NCBI GenBank assembly: GCA_004352715.1
Contig: SCFE01000119.1
Coordinates: forward strand, 1,467,958 to 1,489,093
DNA from: Hofstenia miamia
Lineage: Eukaryota; Xenacoelomorpha; Acoela
DNA length: 21,136 nt
Direction of reading: 5' to 3'
Both the position numbers and the translations under genes were made by a program. The notes under the pieces were generated by a model that made no database searches, had not been told where the DNA came from, and saw only the letters and a list, made by a program, of their open reading frames with translations. Each line of letters opens with the position of its first letter. Position 1 is the stretch's first letter. Shown here piece after piece: positions 1 through 8,942 of the stretch.

Positions 1-997
1 TAACATCTAAGAGTAATAATGTGTCCACAATCAAATAGTTATTATGAAATAGTTTAAAATTTTCACATCTGCCCAAGACCCATGTGTTACTGCGTTCAAA
101 ATCCAGCTCCTCCTGGGTTATTGGAATTTTCCCAGTTAAACCATCTCGCCATTCTTCTAAATCTGGGAACCTCAACTCATTAAATTTTTCAAAGCTATCA
201 AACCACGTGTAAGGAAATACCCCTTTACTGCGTGAAAACGCCTCTGCTTTTTGTTTCCCCATACTATCATTTAAAAATTTATACTTGTCTGATCCAATAT
301 TCTTTGTAAGGTTTGATAGACTATCACTTATGAACTGGTAACTGTCTAAAAACCAGAGTTCTTCATATATTGGTTTATAAATTCCTTTTTTATCATTATA
401 ACTGTCTACTGGCACCATCAAACTGAGTGATAAGAATACTTTGCTTGTACACAGTATGAATGACACTTTTTCTCTGTCCTTCATCTTCAGACTTTTCAAT
501 AAAATATGCATGTCATATTTACTACCATTATGCATGAAAATCAGGGTAAATTGCAGGCTTTGATTTAAAATATTATAATTATTGTGCGCTACTCCTCTTA
601 TTTCTCTGGTGAAATGACAATGGTCAATTACTTTAATGTCCCCATGTGTAAACGCATTTTTGCAAAATATACATTTTATTGCTGATGTCAACATAAGTTT
701 CCTCTGCTGCTCTGATATTACTAGCTCGCAATAACGTTGTTTCATTTCGTAGGACTCTTTTGCCAATTTCCACAAATAATTCCATCCATGTTCCATACAT
801 TGTTCGCCCGTATAAATCTCACACATTAATAATTTGTCCACACTACTCATCACCACACAGACACCCGAAGGAATTTGCTCGACATCTCGCATGGTATAAC
901 TTGTAGATGGATTAGGCTGCACACTATGAACTTTTCTTGAAATACACTCTATGTCCAGAGTGCCAACCACAGGAACATAGTTAGTAGTAAAGATAAG
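1..997 (-). CDS. Partial Polinton/Maverick-type family B DNA polymerase, exonuclease region with endonuclease VII-like insert
   Basis: The minus strand is open for 332 codons with no stop, running out of the gap at 999 and off the left edge, so neither end of the protein is seen. Numbering from the codon at 995-997, three motifs match the 3'-5' exonuclease of protein-primed PolB: Exo I D15-I-E17, Exo II H156-N157...Y161-D162, and Exo III Y321-x3-D325. Between Exo I and II lies a Cys/His module (C109-x2-C112, D125-H-C-H128, H138-N139) like the endonuclease VII-type insert of Polinton and related transposon polymerases. The last zinc ligand, normally Cys, reads Tyr at about 141. Before Exo III comes the conserved Pro-Tyr-x-x-x-Asp-Ser-x-x-Lys-Phe segment (residues 262-272). 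The polymerase palm would lie beyond position 1. In an intact element the protein copies the element DNA from a protein primer. Family assignment comes from recognised motifs; an adintovirus-like or bidnavirus-like relative cannot be excluded. Confidence 0.85.
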
Positions 998-998
998 C

Positions 999-1998
999 NN
1001 NNNNNNNNNNNNNNNNNNNNNNNNNNNNNNNNNNNNNNNNNNNNNNNNNNNNNNNNNNNNNNNNNNNNNNNNNNNNNNNNNNNNNNNNNNNNNNNNNNNN
1101 NNNNNNNNNNNNNNNNNNNNNNNNNNNNNNNNNNNNNNNNNNNNNNNNNNNNNNNNNNNNNNNNNNNNNNNNNNNNNNNNNNNNNNNNNNNNNNNNNNNN
1201 NNNNNNNNNNNNNNNNNNNNNNNNNNNNNNNNNNNNNNNNNNNNNNNNNNNNNNNNNNNNNNNNNNNNNNNNNNNNNNNNNNNNNNNNNNNNNNNNNNNN
1301 NNNNNNNNNNNNNNNNNNNNNNNNNNNNNNNNNNNNNNNNNNNNNNNNNNNNNNNNNNNNNNNNNNNNNNNNNNNNNNNNNNNNNNNNNNNNNNNNNNNN
1401 NNNNNNNNNNNNNNNNNNNNNNNNNNNNNNNNNNNNNNNNNNNNNNNNNNNNNNNNNNNNNNNNNNNNNNNNNNNNNNNNNNNNNNNNNNNNNNNNNNNN
1501 NNNNNNNNNNNNNNNNNNNNNNNNNNNNNNNNNNNNNNNNNNNNNNNNNNNNNNNNNNNNNNNNNNNNNNNNNNNNNNNNNNNNNNNNNNNNNNNNNNNN
1601 NNNNNNNNNNNNNNNNNNNNNNNNNNNNNNNNNNNNNNNNNNNNNNNNNNNNNNNNNNNNNNNNNNNNNNNNNNNNNNNNNNNNNNNNNNNNNNNNNNNN
1701 NNNNNNNNNNNNNNNNNNNNNNNNNNNNNNNNNNNNNNNNNNNNNNNNNNNNNNNNNNNNNNNNNNNNNNNNNNNNNNNNNNNNNNNNNNNNNNNNNNNN
1801 NNNNNNNNNNNNNNNNNNNNNNNNNNNNNNNNNNNNNNNNNNNNNNNNNNNNNNNNNNNNNNNNNNNNNNNNNNNNNNNNNNNNNNNNNNNNNNNNNNNN
1901 NNNNNNNNNNNNNNNNNNNNNNNNNNNNNNNNNNNNNNNNNNNNNNNNNNNNNNNNNNNNNNNNNNNNNNNNNNNNNNNNNNNNNNNNNNNNNNNNNN
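999..1998. other. Assembly gap of exactly 1000 N
   Basis: Positions 999-1998 are all N. The round length indicates a default scaffold gap rather than a measured distance. The N-terminal part of the minus-strand DNA polymerase should lie inside it or be lost. Any open frame called across it is an artefact. Confidence 0.99.
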
Positions 1999-2236
1999 TA
2001 ATTTGAATTAAAAAAACTTAGGATGTATAGAAGACCAGTGTAGATGGCAAAAATCAACTTCTTGAGCAGTGCCTATATTAACACCCTAATCGGAGATCAA
2101 CCTGAGATGGGCTCGCCAATTTAGGAGATCACGGCCCAATTAAATTAAAATTTAAACTCAACCCCAAGAGAATTTGTTAGACCGAACTTTTAAGCAACTG
2201 GTAATTTACAAATTAAATATTTAAAAAACAAAAAAA

Positions 2237-2278
<42 letters not shown>

Positions 2279-2545
2279 GTATTCGGATAAAATTTCTGAT
2301 GGCATTAACAATTGTTAATAAATTTATTAGTTTTTGAAAATCGATTAAACAGCATTGATAGACAAATTACTATAGAAATATTAGAGAATATTTTTTCAGT
2401 TTAATTTCTTGCAACTTATATATCTAAATCTTGGTCACTTTTAACATAATTTTGGAAAAAAATTTCACCACTGCATTATTTATTTTAAAAATTTAAACAA
2501 AATTTTACATATATATGCAAAAGCAAAAAAAAGTATTTTAGCCGT
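1999..2545. other. AT-rich non-coding stretch between gap and Helitron
   Basis: No coding frame is seen. It holds a (TA)n run at 2240-2275 and, directly after it at 2284-2303, a 20-bp sequence that recurs with one mismatch at 2550-2569 just inside the Helitron 5' region. Nothing here continues the polymerase on the minus strand, so the right boundary of that element is probably within the gap. Confidence 0.6.
2240..2275. repeat. (TA)n microsatellite
   Basis: About 36 bases of uninterrupted alternating A and T. Simple repeat; no function inferred. Confidence 0.95.
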
Positions 2546-2569
2546 ATGTGGATAACATTTCTGATGGCA
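2284..2569 (+). repeat. Pair of 20-bp direct repeats (2284-2303 and 2550-2569) upstream of the Helitron reading frame
   Basis: The two copies read GGATAAAATTTCTGATGGCA and GGATAACATTTCTGATGGCA, 266 bases apart. They differ at one base, and the similarity fades on both sides. They could be a remnant of a terminal or subterminal element repeat, or a target duplication around an inserted 246-base segment. Confidence 0.6.
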
Positions 2570-2611
2570 GTCAATTATCAAGTATTGTGCAAACAAGAAA
2601 TTCTACTAAAA

Positions 2612-2767
2612 ATGTCTGAGCATTCTGTCCCTAAAAATAAATGCAAGAAATGCAATGCTACTAAACGATGCGATCAAATAAAATTAAAATCTATTATCAC
2701 AAATGCTGACCCGGATTATGTACAACAAAATAAATTAACTAAAATGCTGATGCACTACATAAATTAA
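2612..2767 (+). pseudogene. N-terminal piece of the Helitron Rep protein, cut off by a frameshift
   Basis: This short frame starts at an ATG at 2612 (a further in-frame ATG lies at 2546) and codes for about 51 residues rich in Lys, Asn and Cys, with a C-x2-C pair near residues 11-14. It ends at a TAA at 2765-2767, only 11 bases before the start of the long Rep frame at 2779, which is in another frame. In the Rep frame, open sequence extends back from 2779 to a TAA at 2740-2742. A single small indel in the overlap 2743-2764, for instance near the A-run at 2741-2744, would therefore explain the break. Many Helitron proteins begin with a basic, low-complexity N-terminus of this kind. That the two pieces were once joined is inferred; the short frame could also be chance. 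Confidence 0.45.
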
Positions 2768-2778
2768 GTAAAAGTAGG

Positions 2779-5700
2779 ATGTCTTATGTAAATAATGAGC
2801 TTAATAGAAGTATTTCAAAATCATCCGTTGAAAATGATGAGAAATCATATGTTGAAGCCATTAAGAATTTTGAAAATAGTCTTAAAAATGAGTTGATTGT
2901 GAATGAGTGTAAAATTTGTAAAGAAAGATTTCCTGGATTAGTTGTCAATAGTCAAGATGTATGCAGACGATGTCAAAGATTTAAAAAGACTGTTCAACCA
3001 TTTTCTTCTGAGAATGATATGGATCCTGGTGAGCAACCTGAGTGTTTTAAAAAGTTGTCCGTAGTAGGTGAGAGATTGATTGCTAAGCTTTCCGTGCAAA
3101 TGAATGTTTACCGACTTGATTATTTTGGCCTAATGGCAAAAGGCCATTCCATTTCCTTCACACAAGATGTTTCGTCTTTTGCCAAGAAATTGCCTCGTCC
3201 TGTGTCTGAGCTAGATGTTATTGTTGTGAGAAAGAAATCCCATGATGGTGAGCACCAAGATTTCCGAGTTAATAGAAAAAATATATTAGACTGCCTTTTG
3301 TACTTAAAAGAAAATAATTCATTTTATAGAGATGTTGAAATAAACGAAGAAGCTTTGCAAGAATTACCTGAAGATGGATTTGTTGATTTGCAACCACACC
3401 AAATTTTGTATAGAGATGAGAATGAGCGTGACGAACAGTTAGTTGAAGAAGGTCCTGTTGAAAGTGCAGAAAACCTAGAGAGTGAGATGCATAGAGTTGG
3501 ATTGTTCAATTTGCCAGAAGAGAGAAGTATTTCTGAGAAAAAGACCCATTCAATATTTGAAGCTGTTTCTAGAAAAGAAGATGAACGACTGGAATGGCCA
3601 ACCATATCTGATAAAGCAATTAATGAGTTTTCAACACCAGGCATTTTGAGCTTAGGATTTCCGAAATTGTTTCCGCAAGGTAAAGCTGACATTAATGTTT
3701 TGAGAAGGAAAAAAGTCAATTTGTCTGACCACTTTGAGCACTTGATGAGATTCCGAGATTACCGATTTGCACAACACCCGACTTTTAAGTTTTATATTGT
3801 AAATATGTTAGAAAGACACAGGTCTATCACAAATTCTAATGTGTATATTCAAAATCACTTTTCCAATCTATCTGATTCTGAAATTATTGCGAAAATTAAA
3901 AAAGGTGACAAAGAATTCATAAGAGGTCTTCTATATTATCAACGTTTCTTAAAATTGTCCGTCCAAAGTTCTCAACAAAAGAAAAAAGAATGCCAATCTT
4001 TAATGCAATATGAGTCTTTTCAAAACAACACATATCCATCAGTCTTTCTTTCTTTTAGTGCTGCTGATCTTCATTCAAAAATGCTTCATGAGATTCTGCC
4101 TGACAATGAATATCTTTCGAAATCTGTTGTATCTAATGAGTGTCCAATTGAAGCTGAGTGTAATGCAATTTCATACAAAGAAGACAGACGTCTGAGAGTC
4201 GAAAATGTTGCAAGAAATCCACACTTGACCACAATCTACTTTACCAAAAAAATGAATTGCTTTGAGAAACACATTTTGAGAGACTATCTAGGAGTGAACA
4301 CATCAGTCTTTGCAAAAGAAACAGGTGGAAGAGACAATTTGCACTGTCATGGACAAATTTCATTGAAAAATCAACCTGACATCCATGTATTTGAGCTAGC
4401 GTTTTCCGAACCTAATGAGTTTCTTGGTAATTTTCTGCAAGGTAATGCTTCAATTAAACATCATGAATATATTTCATCACTTCGTTCCATCTTATTTGAG
4501 AAAATTGAAAGTTCCAGTCTTGATGTTATTGAGAAAGAAACATTCTTATCTGAAATGCACATTGCTTTTGATGATGACCTGTCGAATTCACCATTCATGT
4601 TTACATATAAAACAGCAGAATGCATAGAAAATATTAAACTTAATAATATCGTAATTGAAAATTTGAAAAAAGCAAAAACAAATTTTATACAAATAATGAA
4701 CTCCCACCATGAGTGTAAAGTTTCAATGCCAATTGTTAATGCTGCTTTTAAACGACGTAAATATATTCTGCCAAATGAAGATATTAAGTCGCAACTGATG
4801 TCTGACATTGAAAGTTCTCAAGAAGAAGTTGTAAAGTTTGCTGTCGAGACTCTTGGTTTAACATCTGAGCATCCAGTAAATGAAGTAAGTTTTTGGCCCG
4901 CTCCTCATGGAAATGCAACTAAAGATCAATCGGTCATTCGCAAGTTGTTTGGTGACGTTATTGCAGCTGTTCCTCAAGAAGATCTCCAGCAAAAAATCAA
5001 AGAAGATTTGGTTAAAATAATAAATTTGGTTTTAGTACATAAACATTCACCAGCTTACTGCATGACAAGAAAACAGAAGAAGAAGACGAAGAAAAATAAC
5101 AGTAATCCAGAAGTTCACAACAGTTGTCGTCATGGTTTTCCAAAGCCACTTGTTGGATATAAATATAAATATGTGAATGAAGATGGAAGAGAATATTTTG
5201 TGGGGGTAGAAGAAATTTTCGACGCACCTTACTTCATTTATGACTGCAAAACTGAGCGTCTCCATTTGAAAAGAAATCTTGAGTATTTAATACAGTTTGT
5301 TCCGCTTTTTGTTCAGTCTTTCCGCGCAAATTGTGATGCACAAATCATTGCATCATTTGATAGATGTAATGACTACATCATCAAATATACTCTAAAGGGC
5401 GACATCACCACAAACACGACCTTCAAATTATCAAAGCAACTAATGGACGCCTTCAAGAAAACGCCCGAACATAGCTCTAACTTTTGGAGAGAAGCCATCC
5501 ATAAAATATCTACATCATTAGTTGCAATGCGTGATGTGACTGCACAGGAAGCGATGTTAGTTTTGTTGAATTTACCATTAGTCCGGTTTACAAAAGTCTT
5601 CAACTACGTTTCCCTAGGTGACACAAAATTGCTAAGAACCAGAAATGTTAAAACACCAATTGAGATATGGAATTCAAAGCTTGAGGACCCAAATTTTAAC

Positions 5701-5952
5701 AAATTATGCGAATTGTATACTCAAGGAAAAATATCTTTTCGAAAACATCCAAAAGAATATTGTGCATTTGAGTTTTTTAAACAATTCCATTTGAATTGGA
5801 CTTATCGCGGTGATGAGTCTAATTACCAAATTCCCCACTTTGTGCCGTACCTAGGTGAACCTCCCAAAAAGAAACGTAAGGCAATTGCAAAATGGTGTCA
5901 TCGACAACTTGTTCTTTTTGATTTTATGGTAATATACAAAAGCGTTATGTAG
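2779..5952 (+). CDS. Helitron Rep (HUH-Y2 nickase) protein, helicase part missing
   Basis: This is a 1057-residue open frame. A C-x2-C...C-x2-C zinc-knuckle-like pair lies at residues 43, 46, 62 and 65. The Helitron_like_N region follows at roughly 285-530, including the Gly-Phe-Pro-Lys-Leu-Phe segment near 293 and the Phe-Arg-Asp-x-Arg-Phe block near 325. The HUH metal-binding motif is H522-C-H524. The segment Cys-Arg-His-Gly-Phe-Pro (783-788) is typical of Helitron Rep. The two-tyrosine motif is Y866-x3-Y870 with K869, followed by Lys-Gly. In rolling-circle transposition the tyrosines nick and join single-stranded DNA at the element ends. Family proteins continue after an Arg-Gln-x-x-Leu-Phe segment (here 1042-1047) into a PIF1-type SF1 helicase and are usually about 1400-2000 residues long. 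Here ten unrelated residues and a TAG follow instead. The Rep domain has no internal stop over 3.1 kb, which suggests recent activity or recent truncation. Confidence 0.87.
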   Translation: MSYVNNELNRSISKSSVENDEKSYVEAIKNFENSLKNELIVNECKICKERFPGLVVNSQDVCRRCQRFKKTVQPFSSENDMDPGEQPECFKKLSVVGERLIAKLSVQMNVYRLDYFGLMAKGHSISFTQDVSSFAKKLPRPVSELDVIVVRKKSHDGEHQDFRVNRKNILDCLLYLKENNSFYRDVEINEEALQELPEDGFVDLQPHQILYRDENERDEQLVEEGPVESAENLESEMHRVGLFNLPEERSISEKKTHSIFEAVSRKEDERLEWPTISDKAINEFSTPGILSLGFPKLFPQGKADINVLRRKKVNLSDHFEHLMRFRDYRFAQHPTFKFYIVNMLERHRSITNSNVYIQNHFSNLSDSEIIAKIKKGDKEFIRGLLYYQRFLKLSVQSSQQKKKECQSLMQYESFQNNTYPSVFLSFSAADLHSKMLHEILPDNEYLSKSVVSNECPIEAECNAISYKEDRRLRVENVARNPHLTTIYFTKKMNCFEKHILRDYLGVNTSVFAKETGGRDNLHCHGQISLKNQPDIHVFELAFSEPNEFLGNFLQGNASIKHHEYISSLRSILFEKIESSSLDVIEKETFLSEMHIAFDDDLSNSPFMFTYKTAECIENIKLNNIVIENLKKAKTNFIQIMNSHHECKVSMPIVNAAFKRRKYILPNEDIKSQLMSDIESSQEEVVKFAVETLGLTSEHPVNEVSFWPAPHGNATKDQSVIRKLFGDVIAAVPQEDLQQKIKEDLVKIINLVLVHKHSPAYCMTRKQKKKTKKNNSNPEVHNSCRHGFPKPLVGYKYKYVNEDGREYFVGVEEIFDAPYFIYDCKTERLHLKRNLEYLIQFVPLFVQSFRANCDAQIIASFDRCNDYIIKYTLKGDITTNTTFKLSKQLMDAFKKTPEHSSNFWREAIHKISTSLVAMRDVTAQEAMLVLLNLPLVRFTKVFNYVSLGDTKLLRTRNVKTPIEIWNSKLEDPNFNKLCELYTQGKISFRKHPKEYCAFEFFKQFHLNWTYRGDESNYQIPHFVPYLGEPPKKKRKAIAKWCHRQLVLFDFMVIYKSVM

Positions 5953-6175
5953 TTCGACCATAATTATTGATGTTATCTATCGCCTATCTCTGTAATATAC
6001 GTCAGTGATTATGAACAACTAGCCCAAAAGATCAGATGAATGACATCTTATTTACATGGTGTATTTTATGTGGTTATTGACGCATTAAGTATAGTATTAG
6101 CAGCTTTTGTTGAAGTGTATAATTATGTCAATGTACTACATTTAATAAGAAATTCTATTCTATTTTATTGCCTAA
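5953..6175. other. Junction sequence after the truncated Helitron
   Basis: No PIF1 helicase motif (Walker A Gly-x-x-Gly-x-Gly-Lys-Ser/Thr) appears in any frame after 5920. A CTAG occurs near 6020, but no GC-rich hairpin precedes it, so it is not a convincing Helitron 3' end. The sequence is AT-rich and otherwise featureless. Confidence 0.5.
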
Positions 6176-6179
6176 AGCA

Positions 6180-6424
6180 ACGTTTACACTAGTTCAACTT
6201 GAGGAATTCGTCAAGTGAATTCAATAGCGCATGACCGCGTTTACATCTGTTTCTCATGTTGATTTCCTTTGACGATTTCAATAGATTCCTAATGTAAACA
6301 CCCCACAAAATTGAAAGCGAAAACGCACGCAGAGGAACGGAATATATTTTCGATCTATTTTGTGTTCAACTTTCCTCTTGACGCACAAATGTAAACGCGC
6401 CTTTCGCTATTGAATTCCTCAAAG
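6180..6424. mobile_element. Fold-back MITE-like element with GTTTACA/TGTAAAC motifs
   Basis: Two arms are inverted relative to each other. The left arm (about 6203-6252) has TTGAGGAATTC, then AATAGCG, then CGCGTTTACAT. The right arm (about 6384-6420) reads the reverse complement of the same blocks, but without a 13-base insert found on the left. Four GTTTACA-type motifs occur, two on each strand. The left 110 bases recur in opposite orientation at 11225-11344, which shows a dispersed repeat family. There is no coding capacity, so it is most likely a nonautonomous DNA transposon. Exact ends and target duplication could not be fixed. Confidence 0.6.
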
Positions 6425-6742
6425 TAAGCAAAGTTTCTATTTTAATAGGCAAAAACGACTAAATTATAGAATTTATGAACTACAAGTGCTTGAATAAACA
6501 AAATATTTCTCAATATAAAAATTTCTTAAGTTTCATTTTCGCACATAAAAAAATTTAGTTGAACAATCGAAGTTTACATATGCACATTTACAGATTTACA
6601 CAAGTCAAAATATAGATTTTGAGTAAGTTTAAATACATATATTATTTTATTGACCTTTACTTGAGCTAACCAAACTAAAGAAATACATAATGGCAGATTG
6701 CTATTGCAACCATTTAAAAATTATTATTACTAATGAATGGTC

Positions 6743-6743
<1 letters not shown>
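6425..6743. other. AT-rich intergenic stretch
   Basis: I see no coding frame, RNA gene or clear repeat here. Confidence 0.5.

Positions 6744-6779
<36 letters not shown>
6744..6779. repeat. (TA)n microsatellite
   Basis: About 36 bases of TA repeats ending directly at the possible end of a hAT-like element (TAGGCCCCTGCGAGTTGAC). Confidence 0.95.
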
Positions 6780-6781
<2 letters not shown>

Positions 6782-6860
6782 GCCCCTGCGAGTTGACTTT
6801 TTTTTAGGCTAGAGTCGAGTTGGAACCTTAACTCGTGAGTCCGGATCGAGTTGCAATTTC
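6780..6860. promoter_or_regulatory. Cluster of CGAGTTG motifs next to a possible hAT end
   Basis: GCGAGTTG, TCGAGTTG and TCGAGTTG occur within 75 bases, with AACTCG in between on the other strand. Short repeated motifs near the termini are typical transposase-binding sites of hAT elements. No matching second terminus was found in this window, so the assignment is tentative. Confidence 0.35.
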
Positions 6861-6863
6861 GCC

Positions 6864-7070
6864 TTACCTTTTTATCAACTCCATACATTCCTTCGTGTGT
6901 CATTTTTTCAGGTGCATCCAAAGCGTTGTCGTTGGCTGTGATTTGACCACCTTAAATATTTGTTTGCAAATTTTGCATTTGTCACCATGTTTGGTACGCT
7001 GAGAACTCAAAAAATGCTGATTTCCAGACCATGCCTGAAACAATAGCGCATCTGCACTGCATATTATCAA
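6864..7070 (-). pseudogene. BED zinc-finger fragment of a hAT-type transposase
   Basis: On the minus strand a roughly 65-codon stretch reads like a BED finger. It has Cys-x2-Cys (codons at 6975-6977 and 6966-6968), then a Thr-Thr-Thr-Leu-Trp-Met-His-Leu-Lys-Lys segment, then a stop, then His-Thr-Lys. The expected ligand spacing H-x4-H is kept if the in-frame TGA is read through. BED fingers bind DNA at the N-terminus of hAT transposases and of host ZBED proteins. No catalytic domain is visible nearby, so this is a decayed 5' fragment. The sequence beyond its 3' end (6781-6860) has several CGAGTTG/CAACTCG-like motifs, which would fit subterminal transposase-binding repeats. I favour transposon origin over a host ZBED exon because of the stop and this context. 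Confidence 0.6.
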
Positions 7071-7369
7071 GATTGAGTAAATAATTAATATTCACCGTCA
7101 TTCTCAAATGTAACCTCATCCAAACTTTGCTATAGTTTTACATTATCTATGGCGATTTTTTGACCTAAAATATTTGAAATATTGACGCAAAATTATTTAG
7201 TTTTTGTCTTAATAACGTAATTTCTTACCTAAAAAATAACCTAAAAATTTTTTAGCTTTTGAAAATTTAAAATAGAGAAAAGTCGATGGATTGCTCGACA
7301 TTACAGGTAAATTGAAGAAAAAAGATGTCATTCAAACAAATTTCGAGTTAGTCACGTGCAAAAGCATTG

Positions 7370-7614
7370 GGTCATTGCAAGGGCTTCTAAATACAGGGCT
7401 GCTCACTTGAGAAACCGGGAGGTGTTCAGGAAGGCCTATTAGATTTTTATGAAACTTTGTTATCTAGAGTAGTTTTTGATGCTGAATTCGAAAACGCACT
7501 AAATTTTTTTATTTAAGGTCTATGTTGACAGGTACCGGCTGATACTCAAAATATTCGAAAATATTAATTATTGTGATTAATTAGGTATTGTATTTAGAAG
7601 CCCTTGGGTCATTG
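7370..7614. mobile_element. Nonautonomous hAT-type MITE with 8-bp target duplication, nested in the Tc1 left end
   Basis: A 229-bp segment (7378-7606) starts with CAAGGGCTTCTAAATAC and ends with its exact reverse complement (7590-7606). It is flanked by perfect copies of GGTCATTG at 7370-7377 and 7607-7614. An 8-bp duplication and a terminal CA-(A/G)-GG start are hallmarks of the hAT superfamily. The element has no coding frame, so a hAT transposase supplied from elsewhere must have moved it. Removing the element and one duplication restores a continuous Tc1 left end, which shows it arrived after the Tc1 element. The perfect ends and duplication suggest fairly recent insertion. Confidence 0.88.
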
Positions 7615-7928
7615 CATGATTTTAAGTCTTTTGGCTTTAATGTGACATAGATTTGCTTTGTGCATTCCAGTGTAATTAATTCAAGAGGATTAAGTCCTTT
7701 GATGTATTGCATATCAGAAATGACTATTGAGCAAGAATTTCTAAAATGCACTTTTATAAAACCATATTTCATTCACCAGATCCTTTGTAGTCACGTACAC
7801 TTTGAAGTGGTTGCAACCACATTTCTTCATGGTTCTTGATTGGTTGCACCCAAAATTAATTGTTTTTTGTTTATTATCTCACATAATATATAATATCTGT
7901 GGCTTATACTGTTTTATATCATTTTAAC

Positions 7929-8942
7929 ATGCCAAAGCAACGTGAACTAAGTAAGCAGCAGTGTGACCAAATAATTGCTCTCCACCTGCATACAACTCGA
8001 ACTATTGCGGCAAACTTGGACATTTCTCAAAGTACTGTAAGCTACACCATCAAATCATTCAATGAAACTGGATCCTCAGCACCTCGACCACGTTCTGGAA
8101 GACCAAAATTAACAACAAAGATAGATGATAGGGTTATCACTCGTCTTGCTACTGTCAATTCCTTCAATTCGGCCACACAAATCAAGCAAGAATTGCCAGA
8201 ATCATGTGCAAAAATCTCCATAGACAGTGTTAAACGCCGGCTCCGCAGCTACTTTGGATGCTCAATCCGCAGAGCAGCAGCAAAATCGTTGCTCACAAAA
8301 AAGATGAAAAAATTACGGCTTGAATTTTGCATGAAGTACAGAAACTGGTCAATTGATGAATGGAAAGCAGTTATGTACAGTGATGAAAGCGCCTTTAAGA
8401 TGTTCCCTATACCCAAAGCATTTGTTAGATGGCCTGTAGGAACATCACGATTCCATCCACGCTTCACTTCAGCAACAGTAACGCATTCCCCTAGCATAAT
8501 GGTTTGGGGCTGCTTTAGTTATCAGTGACGTGGTTCATGCAGCTTTCTGGAGAAGGGTGTTAAGATGAACACAGACAAGTATCTAAGCATTCTTGATGAA
8601 AAACTCAAAATAGCAATGACATTTGCTGGATGTACAACATTCCAACAGGATAAAGCCCCATGCTATGTGTCAAAGAGAGCACTTCAATGGTTTACTAGAA
8701 ATGGCATCAAACTACTTGATTGGCCAGGAAACAGTCCAGACCTGAACCCAATAGAGAATCTTTGGATGATAATGAAACATTTGTCTGGTAAGCATTTCAC
8801 CAATATGGAAACACTTCGTCATGAAATTGTGAAAATTTGGTGCACTGAAATCACAAAGGAGATCTGTGAACATCTTGCCATCAGTATGCATAACAGGATA
8901 GAAGAAGTTATCAAAAATAAAGGAAATGCAATGAAATATTGA
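7929..8942 (+). pseudogene. Tc1-family DD34E transposase with one in-frame stop
   Basis: The frame starts at ATG 7929 (Met-Pro-Lys, as in many Tc1 transposases), although it is open upstream to about 7899. An N-terminal paired-like helix-turn-helix region (about residues 8-45) is followed by the basic Arg-Ser-Gly-Arg-Pro-Lys linker (55-60) and a second HTH (about 65-110). The DDE catalytic core has D152 in Ser-Asp-Glu-Ser, D241 in Gln-Gln-Asp and E276 in Pro-Ile-Glu-Asn-Leu-Trp. There are 34 residues between the last two, the DD34E signature of Tc1. The whole frame is about 337 codons, the normal length. The only break seen is a TGA at 8526-8528 (codon 200), after Trp-Gly-Cys-Phe-Ser-Tyr-Gln; the same frame continues cleanly to TGA at 8940-8942. 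The protein would bind the terminal repeats and cut and paste the element at TA sites. As it stands the copy should be non-functional. Confidence 0.93.

Noticed and set aside
981-2057. Long minus-strand open frame across the first N block
   Set aside because: Almost all codons are N; only a few residues at each end are real sequence.
3324-5603. Several antisense or shifted frames of 60-130 codons inside the Helitron gene
   Set aside because: They overlap the strongly supported Rep frame, have no motifs of their own, and follow from its low stop density on the other strand.
6020-6030. CTAG near 6020 as the Helitron 3' end (CTRR)
   Set aside because: No short GC-rich hairpin lies 10-15 bases before it, and a four-base motif is expected by chance.
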